Assembly: GCF_000156235.1 (NCBI RefSeq)
Contig: NZ_DS996809.1
Coordinates: 445,313 to 509,312 of the forward strand
Direction: 5' to 3'
DNA from: Pseudovibrio sp000156235
GTDB lineage: Bacteria; Pseudomonadota; Alphaproteobacteria; Rhizobiales; Stappiaceae
Length of the DNA: 64,000 nt
Below are positions 1-7,219 of the stretch, one piece after another; position 1 is the first letter of the stretch; each line of letters begins with the position of its first letter. The translations under genes and the position numbers were made by a program. The notes under the pieces were generated by a model that saw only the letters and a program-made list of their open reading frames with translations, made no database searches and was not told the DNA's origin.

Positions 1-849
1 GTTCGCCGCGTGCTGAAGCCAAACGGGTCCATCTGGGTTATCGGTTCCTATCACAACATCTTCCGTGTTGGCGCGGTGATGCAGGACCTTGGGTTCTGGA
101 TCAACAATGATGTGGTTTGGCTGAAAACAAACCCGATGCCGAACTTCCGTGGCAAGCGTTTTACGAATGCTCATGAGACGCTCATCTGGGCCTGCCCTTC
201 ACAGGAGAGCAAGCCGACCTTTAACTACGATGCAATGAAGACGTTTAACGACGACCTTCAGATGCGGTCTGACTGGGTGCTGCCTATCTGCACTGGTCAT
301 GAGCGTTTGAAGGACGACAACGGCGACAAAGTGCATCCAACACAGAAGCCGGAAAGCCTGCTCTACCGTGTGCTGCTTTCCACTTCTAATCAGGGTGATG
401 TGATCCTTGATCCGTTCTTTGGAACCGGCACCACCGGTGCTGTTGCCAAAAAGCTTGGCCGCCACTTTGTGGGCTGCGAGCGTGAAGATGCCTATATCAA
501 GGCAGCTTCTGAACGGATTGACCGGGTGACACCAGCCAACGACGATTTTCTGGCGATGACACAAGGCAAACGTGCTCTTCCACGAGTTCCGTTTGGCAAC
601 CTGTTGGAAACCGGATTGTTGACACCGGGCGCGGAACTGACCGATGCCCGGGGACGTTTCAAAGCCACAGTTCGCGCTGATGGTTCTTTGATTTGCGGCG
701 AGCATTCAGGATCGATCCACAAAGTGGGTGCGCTCGTCCAAGGCCAGCAAGCCTGTAATGGCTGGACATTCTGGCACGTCAAGCGTGGTAAGGCTCTTGA
801 ACCAGTGGACGCTCTGCGTCAGGTGGTTCGTTCTCAGATGCCTCGCTAA
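1..849 (+). CDS. ccrM: Adenine-specific DNA methyltransferase CcrM, 5' truncated by window edge
   Basis: The frame is open to base 1, so the gene begins outside the window. About 282 residues are visible. They contain the AdoMet-binding motif DPFFGTGTTG, the VHPTQKPE motif of beta-class N6-adenine methyltransferases, and a C-terminal stretch (roughly the last 90 residues) matching the RAMA domain found on CcrM. The catalytic DPPY motif lies upstream and is not visible. Family members methylate adenine in GANTC and time the cell cycle in alphaproteobacteria. CcrM is usually about 360-375 residues, so some 80-90 are missing. A strong terminator follows the stop. Assignment as CcrM rather than another beta-class methylase rests on the RAMA tail and overall similarity. 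Confidence 0.9.
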   Translation, partial: VRRVLKPNGSIWVIGSYHNIFRVGAVMQDLGFWINNDVVWLKTNPMPNFRGKRFTNAHETLIWACPSQESKPTFNYDAMKTFNDDLQMRSDWVLPICTGHERLKDDNGDKVHPTQKPESLLYRVLLSTSNQGDVILDPFFGTGTTGAVAKKLGRHFVGCEREDAYIKAASERIDRVTPANDDFLAMTQGKRALPRVPFGNLLETGLLTPGAELTDARGRFKATVRADGSLICGEHSGSIHKVGALVQGQQACNGWTFWHVKRGKALEPVDALRQVVRSQMPR

Positions 850-932
850 CGCTGCAGCTCTTTCAGCCAGGCAAACGGTCTGGCTGTTTTACAGGGTTCA
901 TCATTGATCCTGCTTCATATCCATATGACTTG

Positions 933-963
933 GCCCCTGCCCTCACCGGCGGGGGCTTTTTTT
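933..963 (+). terminator. Rho-independent terminator of ccrM
   Basis: A 9-bp stem (GCCCCTGCC at 933-941 with GGCGGGGGC at 948-956, one G-T pair) with a 6-base loop is followed by seven T. It lies 84 bases after the ccrM stop and before the convergent DUF4261 gene. Confidence 0.85.
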
Positions 964-984
964 GTCACTTGGCAGAAAGCTGCT

Positions 985-1872
985 TTACCCCTTGCGTTTG
1001 CCAAAAGGCCAAAGAGATTTGCGAGACGGAGGAGGCGCAGACCGATCCTCGGCACCAACACCTTCCAACTCACTCACATCCGCATCAGGTAACACGACGT
1101 GCAACGATGGAGTTTCCGGTCGGTATCCCTGTGGTTTATGAACAACCTTGATCTTCTCTTCAACTGTTCCACCAACTGTATCGCCATGATTAATTACCGG
1201 GCCGTTTTTGATGAGGTAAACACCGAGATTCAAAACGAAATCAACTTTGTCAGGTGTCAGATTGGCAGATGCAGAGGTTTCAATCTCCCTGCCAATAAAT
1301 GGACGAAAACCATTTGTTGCCATTATCGCTTTTTGCTTCCCATCGCTTGTCATGCCTCCGTTAAAGAACATTAGCGAAGTCCATGCAAACAAAGGAACTT
1401 CACCCTGAGCAAGTGATTGGGCATAGGTTTTAAGCTTCTCCGGTGAGATAACTGTTTTACCCTCAACGCCGATTTGCGCAGTTACAGGTAGCTTTTCGCT
1501 CAGATACGCTGCAAAGAGCGTCATTGTCTTCGCTGCGCTTAGAACTTCTTGGTGCTCCTTGGGGGAACCAAGAGCAGATAAAACGATATGTGATTTGCTC
1601 TCAGCCAGAATTGCTCCAGCTTCCGGCCAAAGCTTGTCAATTGCTACAGCTTCTTCGTAAGCATCAGCAGGCAGCGGGAATCCTATGTTCATTATGGCAA
1701 CTGGAAGCCCATTTACATAAACGAAGTTAGCATCTTTTCCATCACTGTCATCTACGGGGCACTCAATGTGGAGCGGCTGGCCAAGGTATGTGCTCGCCGT
1801 GCTCTGGCACATCTCGGCTGCCGTCAGCTCGATTGGCTGTGCCAATGCCAAATATGTAAGAAATAAGCTCAT
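985..1872 (-). CDS. DUF4261 domain protein
   Basis: A 295-residue protein of unknown function. The N-terminal half (VYVNGLPVAIMNIGFPLP, then a PEAG..I..SKSHIVL stretch) and the C-terminal half (NGPVINHGDTVGG followed by EEKIKV) match the two conserved blocks I associate with DUF4261. The first 12 residues are hydrophobic but too short for a convincing signal peptide. The C terminus is rich in proline and basic residues and may be disordered. The ATG is preceded by a good ribosome site, GAGGGGAT. It is convergent with ccrM and stands alone. No catalytic residues can be named. Family assignment is from memory of the pattern. Confidence 0.75.
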   Translation of the reverse strand: MSLFLTYLALAQPIELTAAEMCQSTASTYLGQPLHIECPVDDSDGKDANFVYVNGLPVAIMNIGFPLPADAYEEAVAIDKLWPEAGAILAESKSHIVLSALGSPKEHQEVLSAAKTMTLFAAYLSEKLPVTAQIGVEGKTVISPEKLKTYAQSLAQGEVPLFAWTSLMFFNGGMTSDGKQKAIMATNGFRPFIGREIETSASANLTPDKVDFVLNLGVYLIKNGPVINHGDTVGGTVEEKIKVVHKPQGYRPETPSLHVVLPDADVSELEGVGAEDRSAPPPSRKSLWPFGKRKG

Positions 1873-2025
1873 ACTATCCCCTCAGTGAAATATCTTTAAA
1901 ATCAGAGCAATAGTTGCACCCTGACATCATAGTGCAATCTACAAAATCGGTGAGATCATAAGGACCTAATCAAGATCTGTAGAACATGATTTGATTGATA
2001 GGGGCAGAAGCTTTAGCGTGGCAGA

Positions 2026-2433
2026 ATGACCATTGAGCAAACATTATTTGATGAAGCCAAGCTGCTGATTGAGCGTCGATATCCTACTGGCTGGGGCGGG
2101 GCAGCATCAGTCAGGACTGACAGTGGAAAGATCCTCACCAGTATAGCGCCGGACACCAAAAATGACGGGCTGTCTCTCTGTATGGAGGTTGGTGCTATTT
2201 TGGAGGCTCATAAGCTGAATGAGGCCGTGACTCATTCTCTTTGCATCTATCGAGAAGACGAGAATAGCCCCTTTGTTGTTTTGACGCCTTGTGGGATCTG
2301 TCAGGAACGGCTTGTCCATTGGGGTGGAGACGTTCTCGCTGCCATTTCCAACACGGACAATCAGTTGATCTTCAAGAGTCTGCGAGAACTGCAACCTCAT
2401 CATTGGTCGATGGTGAATGGAGAAGAACTGTAG
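2026..2433 (+). CDS. Cytidine deaminase-fold protein (blasticidin-S-deaminase-like)
   Basis: A 135-residue protein with the zinc motif of the cytidine deaminase family: C52-M-E54 (the C/HxE half, E as proton shuttle) and PCGICQE with C89 and C92. This supports hydrolytic deamination of a nucleoside or nucleoside-like antibiotic. The length fits free cytidine deaminases (about 130), but the substrate loop lacks the usual NxENAS-type signature, so it may belong to the blasticidin-S-deaminase-like branch. It is monocistronic, with tyrS convergent 45 bases downstream. The ribosome site is weak. The fold is well supported; the substrate is not. Confidence 0.75.
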   Translation: MTIEQTLFDEAKLLIERRYPTGWGGAASVRTDSGKILTSIAPDTKNDGLSLCMEVGAILEAHKLNEAVTHSLCIYREDENSPFVVLTPCGICQERLVHWGGDVLAAISNTDNQLIFKSLRELQPHHWSMVNGEEL

Positions 2434-2478
2434 GCCTTGGCACAGCGGCCAGCTCAGGGCTGACCGCTCCCAATGTAC

Positions 2479-3750
2479 TTATACAAACTCCACCAATGCC
2501 TTACGGCGCTTGCCGACAGCAAGTGTCAGCCTCTCACCTGGCTTTAGGTCTCCCTCAGAGATCATCCGGGTTTCCTCCAGAACTATGGATGTGTTGAGGC
2601 GGACGCCGCCGCCGCGGATGAGGCGGCGGGCTTCGCTGTTGGTGGTGGCGAAGCCAGTTTTAACCAGCAGGTCCAGCAGACCGAGTGGTTTGGCTAGGAG
2701 TGACAAAGGCAGTTCATGGGTTGGCTCGGTCAGGTCTTCCTGACCGTTGAACAGAGCCTCACCTTGCTGAAGAGCGGCTTCTGCTGCAGCCAGACCGTGG
2801 ACAATGCCAGTGACCTGAGTTGCCAGTATCTTCTTGGCTTCATTCAATTCCTGACCTTTGAGGGTGGACAACCGGTCAATCTCACCCAATGGCAAATCGG
2901 TGAAGAGCTTCAGGAAACGTGGGACATCGGCATCATCGACATTGCGCCAGAATTGCCAGAAACCGAAACTAGAAAGGCGGGACGGGTTGAGCCATACCGC
3001 CCCTTCTGCCGTCTTACCCATTTTGCTGCCGGAGGCTGTTGTCAGCAGTGGCAGCGTGAAGCCGAAGAGCTGGCTGCCAGAGCGGCGACCGAGGTCCACG
3101 CCGTTGACGATGTTGCCCCATTGATCAGAACCACCGATCTGCAATGTGCAGTCGAAGCGCTGGTTGAGTTCAACAAAGTCAACCGCTTGCAGCATCATGT
3201 AGCAGAACTCGAGGACCGATAGTGGCTGCTGCGCTTCCAGGCGGGAGCGAACACTGTCGAACGTCATCATGCGGTTGACGGTGAAGTGGGTACCGAAGTC
3301 GCGCAGGAACTCGAGGAAGCGGAACTCGTCCAGCCATTCCGCGTTGTTGACGATCTGCCCCTGCCCCTCTGAAAGATCAAAGAGACGCTCTACGGTCGCG
3401 CGGATGCCAGCGAGGTTGTGGGAGATTTGAGCATCATCGAGCAGCGGACGGCTTTCACTGCGGAAGCTTGGATCACCCACACGCGTGGTACCGCCGCCAA
3501 TCAGCAGGATTGGCTTGTGGCCGGTTTTCTGCAGCCAGCGCATGGCCATCAACGGCAGTAAGTGACCGACATGCAGGCTGTCTGCAGTTGCATCAAATCC
3601 AGCGTATGCGGTGATAGGACCTGCCTGCAGCTTCTCATCCAGCGCTTCAAGGTCTGTGCATTGATGCAGGAAGCCACGATCGATCAGCAGCTGAAGAGCT
3701 TCGGATTTAGGGCGGAAGCAACGAGTGGTATCGACAACAGTGTGTTTCAT
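2479..3750 (-). CDS. tyrS: Tyrosyl-tRNA synthetase
   Basis: A 423-residue class I aminoacyl-tRNA synthetase that charges tRNA-Tyr. Visible signatures: the HIGH-type motif HVGH at 60-63, tyrosine-pocket sequence YAGFDATADSLH just before it, the GGSDQWGN block at 206-213, the KMSKS-type loop KMGKT at 243-247, and a C-terminal S4 RNA-binding domain (about 355-423) beginning near SEARRLI. Length is normal. The ATG follows AGGAGAG by four bases, and this ribosome site is held in a perfect 7-bp hairpin (separate entry). A leader of about 160 nt with two hairpins precedes the gene. The first 17 residues look less conserved than the rest. Confidence 0.97.
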   Translation of the reverse strand: MKHTVVDTTRCFRPKSEALQLLIDRGFLHQCTDLEALDEKLQAGPITAYAGFDATADSLHVGHLLPLMAMRWLQKTGHKPILLIGGGTTRVGDPSFRSESRPLLDDAQISHNLAGIRATVERLFDLSEGQGQIVNNAEWLDEFRFLEFLRDFGTHFTVNRMMTFDSVRSRLEAQQPLSVLEFCYMMLQAVDFVELNQRFDCTLQIGGSDQWGNIVNGVDLGRRSGSQLFGFTLPLLTTASGSKMGKTAEGAVWLNPSRLSSFGFWQFWRNVDDADVPRFLKLFTDLPLGEIDRLSTLKGQELNEAKKILATQVTGIVHGLAAAEAALQQGEALFNGQEDLTEPTHELPLSLLAKPLGLLDLLVKTGFATTNSEARRLIRGGGVRLNTSIVLEETRMISEGDLKPGERLTLAVGKRRKALVEFV

Positions 3751-3754
3751 AATT

Positions 3755-3777
3755 CTCTCCTACGCCACGCAGGAGAG
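3755..3777 (-). promoter_or_regulatory. Hairpin sequestering the tyrS ribosome binding site
   Basis: On the minus strand CTCTCCT pairs perfectly with AGGAGAG across a 9-base loop. The second arm is the Shine-Dalgarno sequence of tyrS, so folding would block initiation. Seen directly; the regulatory role is inferred. Confidence 0.6.
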
Positions 3778-3787
3778 CTAAAACACG

Positions 3788-3810
3788 AAAGCCGCCTACG
3801 CGGCGGCTTT
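3788..3810 (-). terminator. Terminator-like hairpin in the tyrS leader
   Basis: GCCGCC and GGCGGC arms around a 5-base loop, extended by A-T pairs to 9 bp. On the minus strand it is followed by TTTCGTGTTTT, an interrupted T-run, and lies 38 bases upstream of tyrS. It could be an attenuator or a bidirectional terminator. A GC-only segment at 3851-3857 could pair with its 5' arm instead. Confidence 0.5.
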
Positions 3811-3821
3811 TGGTTCTGACC

Positions 3822-3872
3822 TCAATTTGACATGAGTTTATAGGAACGCGGCCGCCGATATGTCGGTCGCAT
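3822..3872 (-). CDS. Possible 16-residue leader peptide with two Tyr codons
   Basis: An ATG-started mini-ORF in the tyrS leader encodes MRPTYRRPRSYKLMSN and stops 12 bases before the terminator-like hairpin. Tyrosine codons (TAT) are at positions 5 and 11. Arginine codons 6-8 contain CGGCGGC, complementary to the 5' arm of that hairpin. No clear ribosome site precedes the ATG, so translation is uncertain. Confidence 0.25.
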   Translation of the reverse strand: MRPTYRRPRSYKLMSN

Positions 3873-3919
3873 AATAATAAACTGCAGAAATGATGGTCAG
3901 GTTCTTGCTCATGCCCAAG

Positions 3920-3949
3920 TGTATGACCGCAACCTACCGCCGCTGTCAA
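3920..3949 (-). promoter_or_regulatory. Putative tyrS promoter
   Basis: Minus-strand TTGACA (3949-3944), an 18-base spacer, then CATACA (3925-3920). The -35 is a perfect match and the -10 is weak. Transcription would start near 3913, giving a leader of about 160 nt. Confidence 0.45.
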
Positions 3950-3983
3950 GAAAGTTTTGGCAGATTGTGCTGAGCAAGCATTC

Positions 3984-4682
3984 TCAAGCCGTGTTTTTGA
4001 GCAGAATCAGCTTTTGCATCAAACCTGCTAACTCTCTCATATCATTGAAGATTGCCAGAGGGTTTTGTTGGTCTAGTCGGCTGTGCAAATTTTGGGTGCC
4101 GTGAGTGGCACCGGTGAAGCCGAGGGCATCCATACCGGCAGCGTTGGCTGCTTTCAGACCCAGATGACTGTCTTCGATGACGAGGCACTTGGCAGGAGCA
4201 ACACCCATCTCACTGGCTGCTTTGAGGAACACATCTGGTGCCGGTTTGCCCTTTGCGACCAGATCTGCCGAGAAGTATTTGTGTTCAAAACGCTCATGAA
4301 GATTAGTCAGTTTGAGCGTGTACTCCAGTCGTTCCATGGAGCTGCCGGAAGCAATGCACATCTTCATGCTTGGGAACAGTTTGTCCAACTCATGCAATGC
4401 TTCGTGGATGCCTGCAATTGGTTGAAGGTCTTTCTCAAAGGCTGCCTTTAGCGCTTCATCCTGATTTACGAGCGCTTCATGGCTGCGGATATCCCGTCCA
4501 ATCTCAGCTTCCACCTGACTGAAAACTTCGTTGGCGGACACACCGCAGAAACGCGCGATCATGTCTTCTGTGGTGATGGGGTATCCAGCTTTGGTGAAGC
4601 CTTCAGCCTCGACCTGGCACCCAATCCATTCGCTGTCGATCAGACAGCCATCACAATCCCAAATGAGCAAATCGTAGTTCAT
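3984..4682 (-). CDS. HAD-superfamily phosphatase (beta-phosphoglucomutase/phosphoglycolate-type)
   Basis: I place the start at 4682 (MNYDLL), giving 232 residues, because the HAD nucleophile motif DCDGCLID (D9, D11) then sits near the N terminus as is normal; the frame stays open upstream to 4781. Motif II is in IASGSS and motif IV in VIEDSHLGLKAANAAGM. The cap is the alpha-helical type inserted after motif I. Such proteins are cytosolic phosphatases or mutases acting on small sugar phosphates; the substrate cannot be read from sequence. It lies upstream of tyrS in the same orientation, but a 234-base gap holding the tyrS promoter suggests separate transcription. Confidence 0.85.
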   Translation of the reverse strand: MNYDLLIWDCDGCLIDSEWIGCQVEAEGFTKAGYPITTEDMIARFCGVSANEVFSQVEAEIGRDIRSHEALVNQDEALKAAFEKDLQPIAGIHEALHELDKLFPSMKMCIASGSSMERLEYTLKLTNLHERFEHKYFSADLVAKGKPAPDVFLKAASEMGVAPAKCLVIEDSHLGLKAANAAGMDALGFTGATHGTQNLHSRLDQQNPLAIFNDMRELAGLMQKLILLKNTA

Positions 4683-4894
4683 AAACAAATCCAGTTGGTT
4701 ATATCGGGCGCAGTGTTGCCAGCAAGCATGGCGTTTTGATGATGACATGATTTGGTATTGCAACTTATCCCTGTAGACCAAGCCGGTAAATGGGTGCCCC
4801 TCAGAGATTTACTCCCAAAAACCTAGTAGTGAGCCTTTGCCAAAGCTCCGCTAGGCTGACAGGTAAACAAGCTGATTTGTGTAGCGGGGGACGT

Positions 4895-5824
4895 ATGTCA
4901 GTTGCTTCTCAGGTGCGAAGATCGGGAGCTGCGCGGCGACGCAAGCTCAAGCCAACATTGATTGTCCGTATCCGCGGGGGCATTGGAAATCAGCTTTTTC
5001 AGTATGCTCTTGGGCGAAAAATCGCGCTTGAAACAGGGATGAAACTGCGCTTCGACCGCAGTGAGTACGACCAGTACTTCAATCGCTCCTATTGCCTTAA
5101 CCTGTTCAAGACACAGGGCTTATCAGCCACGGAATCCGAGATGTCAGCGGTCCTCTGGCCTGCGCAATCGTTTGGGCAGACGGTTAAGCTGTGCCGTAAG
5201 TTCTATCCGTTTTATCAGCGGCGTTACATCCGTGAGGATGAGTTGTTGCAAGACGGTGAAACACCAGCGCTGAAGCAAAGTGCCTATCTGGATGGGTACT
5301 GGCAGACCTGGGAGATTCCATTTTCGATCATGGAACAGCTGCGCGACGAGATCACCCTGAAGAAGCCTATGGTTCTGGAGCGCCTGAAGCTGTTGCAGCG
5401 GATCAAGTCCGGACCCTCAGCTGCGCTGCATGTGCGGTATGGTGATTACAGTCAGGCGCATAACTTGCAGAACTTTGGTTTGTGTTCTGCGGGGTACTAC
5501 AAAGGCGCGATGGATTTCCTGACTGAGCGCGTGCCAGGGCTGACGTTTTATGTTTTTTCAGACAGTCCTGAGCGGGCGCGCGAGGTGGTTCCTCAGCAAG
5601 AAAACGTCTACTTTGCTGATCCGATGCAGGATGGAAAAGATCATGAAGATCTGATGGTTATGTCTTCATGCGATCATATCGTGACAGCGAATAGCACATT
5701 CAGCTGGTGGGCGGCGTTCCTCAATGGCAATGAAGACAAGCATGTAATTGCACCGCTCAAGTGGTTCAAAAATCCAAATCTGGATGACAGCCTGATCGTT
5801 CCGCCGCATTGGCAGCGGTTGTGA
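4895..5824 (+). CDS. Glycosyltransferase family 11 (alpha-1,2-fucosyltransferase-like)
   Basis: From the ATG at 4895 (preceded by GCGGGGGAC) the product is 309 residues; the frame is open to an upstream ATG at 4790. It shows the GT11 pattern: an N-terminal glycine-rich IRGGIGNQLFQYA, the GDP-fucose-binding motif HVRYGDY (usually HxRRGDY), and a C-terminal STFSWWAAFL. Family members add fucose alpha-1,2 to galactose on surface polysaccharides. The second arginine of HxRRGDY is tyrosine here. The gene ends 22 bases from a convergent GT61 gene, suggesting a small cell-surface glycan locus. No GDP-fucose synthesis genes are in the window. Confidence 0.88.
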   Translation: MSVASQVRRSGAARRRKLKPTLIVRIRGGIGNQLFQYALGRKIALETGMKLRFDRSEYDQYFNRSYCLNLFKTQGLSATESEMSAVLWPAQSFGQTVKLCRKFYPFYQRRYIREDELLQDGETPALKQSAYLDGYWQTWEIPFSIMEQLRDEITLKKPMVLERLKLLQRIKSGPSAALHVRYGDYSQAHNLQNFGLCSAGYYKGAMDFLTERVPGLTFYVFSDSPERAREVVPQQENVYFADPMQDGKDHEDLMVMSSCDHIVTANSTFSWWAAFLNGNEDKHVIAPLKWFKNPNLDDSLIVPPHWQRL

Positions 5825-5846
5825 GGTCTAGGTCTCTGTAAGATCG

Positions 5847-7031
5847 CTAAGCAAACTCCAAGGCATCAACTTCATGCAGGATCTGCCCGATCGCAGTTTG
5901 TGGCAGAGTGAAGTGCTGATGCGCCCCGCTCATCTCGCCAATCACGGGGGCATATTCCAAACCTCTGACATGCGAGAGCCATGCATATGCACTTTGGATG
6001 TAGTCTGCTGGAAAGATCTCCACGAGCTTACCGCCTGCCTGCGTGAAGAGCAGGTTTGTGAGGCCTGCGCCGTGCGTACCCACGATGATCTTGGCGCTGT
6101 TGAAAAGCTTTACCTGTTCTCTGTGTGTCAGCTTGCCCGGCACCACGCTTTGGAAGCCGCGTGCTTCCAGTTGCTCGATGAGTGTTGTCTCATTGAGTAT
6201 CCGCCGCGTTTTTGCGTCATCGCGTGCAATGTAGAGCTTTTGCGTGGGCGTCTTGTGCATATCGAGCCCGTAGGCTGCGAGATAGTGCGTCGCAACCATG
6301 GAGGCCGCCTGCTCGCTGGCTGGTGCCCGGAACTCACAGTTCATGGCGGGTGAGCAATGGTAGAGGGTTTTGCAGTGTATGCGTTCGTTTGTTCTGCACT
6401 CCTCCAATGTGAGGAGCGGCGTATCCTGAGCCAGAAATTCGTAAAACTCTCGCTGGAACTCCGGCAGGTCTTCTCTCTGAAGGATTTTGAGCGGAAATGT
6501 GCGTGGTTCCAGATGCTCTAACAGGAACAACAGCGGAAACGCTACATCACAGAGGAAGTGGTAGTAGTGGCGATACCCCGTCGCCATGCCGAGCATGTTG
6601 ATCGCCGCAGATTGGATTGTCCGATCTTTAAGGCGCGCAAACCGCATGGTGTTGGGTGCTGCTGCTTCTATCTGGCGGTGCTGGCTTTTCAAGACCGTAG
6701 CGCCTGTGCTGCCAAGGACTAGCGTGTCAGCCAGTTTATGCAGTCTGAGCTGGGTGTGGCCTGATGGTGTGATTGGCAAAGGATAGCGACTCTGTTCAAG
6801 CGCCCCATGTTCCGTGAAGAATGCCTGCACTTGCTGAGGTAGATCCCGGGAGCTGCGCTCATCCATGGTGAGCAGATGCTGGTGCGGAGACAGCCCCGGC
6901 GCGGCGTTATCTGGAAAATAGTTATAACGGTAGCCGATTGCGGGGAAGGTTCTGGCGAGGGTTGATTGCAGTTTGAACCTGAGCTGCCTGCTTGTTGGCA
7001 TCCAACTGCGCCATTTTGGTGCTTTACGCAT
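5847..7031 (-). CDS. Glycosyltransferase family 61 protein
   Basis: The start at 7031 is chosen because GAGGTGG lies directly upstream; the frame extends to 7064. The product is 394 residues. The C-terminal two thirds carries the GT61 (DUF563) pattern: GYRHYYHFLCDV, KLYIARDDAKTRRILNE, then the hallmark IIVGTHGAGLTNLLF and VEIFPADY. GT61 enzymes transfer xylose or GlcNAc-type sugars; in bacteria they are found in capsule and exopolysaccharide loci. There is no membrane segment, so it probably acts at the cytoplasmic face. It is convergent with the GT11 gene, and the pair may modify one surface glycan. Donor and acceptor are unknown. Confidence 0.85.
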   Translation of the reverse strand: MRKAPKWRSWMPTSRQLRFKLQSTLARTFPAIGYRYNYFPDNAAPGLSPHQHLLTMDERSSRDLPQQVQAFFTEHGALEQSRYPLPITPSGHTQLRLHKLADTLVLGSTGATVLKSQHRQIEAAAPNTMRFARLKDRTIQSAAINMLGMATGYRHYYHFLCDVAFPLLFLLEHLEPRTFPLKILQREDLPEFQREFYEFLAQDTPLLTLEECRTNERIHCKTLYHCSPAMNCEFRAPASEQAASMVATHYLAAYGLDMHKTPTQKLYIARDDAKTRRILNETTLIEQLEARGFQSVVPGKLTHREQVKLFNSAKIIVGTHGAGLTNLLFTQAGGKLVEIFPADYIQSAYAWLSHVRGLEYAPVIGEMSGAHQHFTLPQTAIGQILHEVDALEFA

Positions 7032-7162
7032 ACCCACCTCACCCATTCTTTGCGGAGCATGCATGACCGTATACTGACCGGGGAGTGCTCAGTATCCACG
7101 TATTCTGATCTATCAATTCTTGAGGATGTGGTCCGGGAGATGCCATTGGAGTTCTGGCAAAG

Positions 7163-7195
7163 AAAAAGCCCGGCGTCTTTTGCAAGAGCCGGGCT
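7163..7195 (-). terminator. Terminator of the gcv operon
   Basis: On the minus strand AGCCCGGC (7195-7188) pairs with GCCGGGCT (7174-7167) across 13 bases, followed by a T-run. It lies 25 bases after the gcvPB stop. Confidence 0.85.
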
Positions 7196-7219
7196 GTAAG
7201 TTTTACAGAAACCGCGTTG

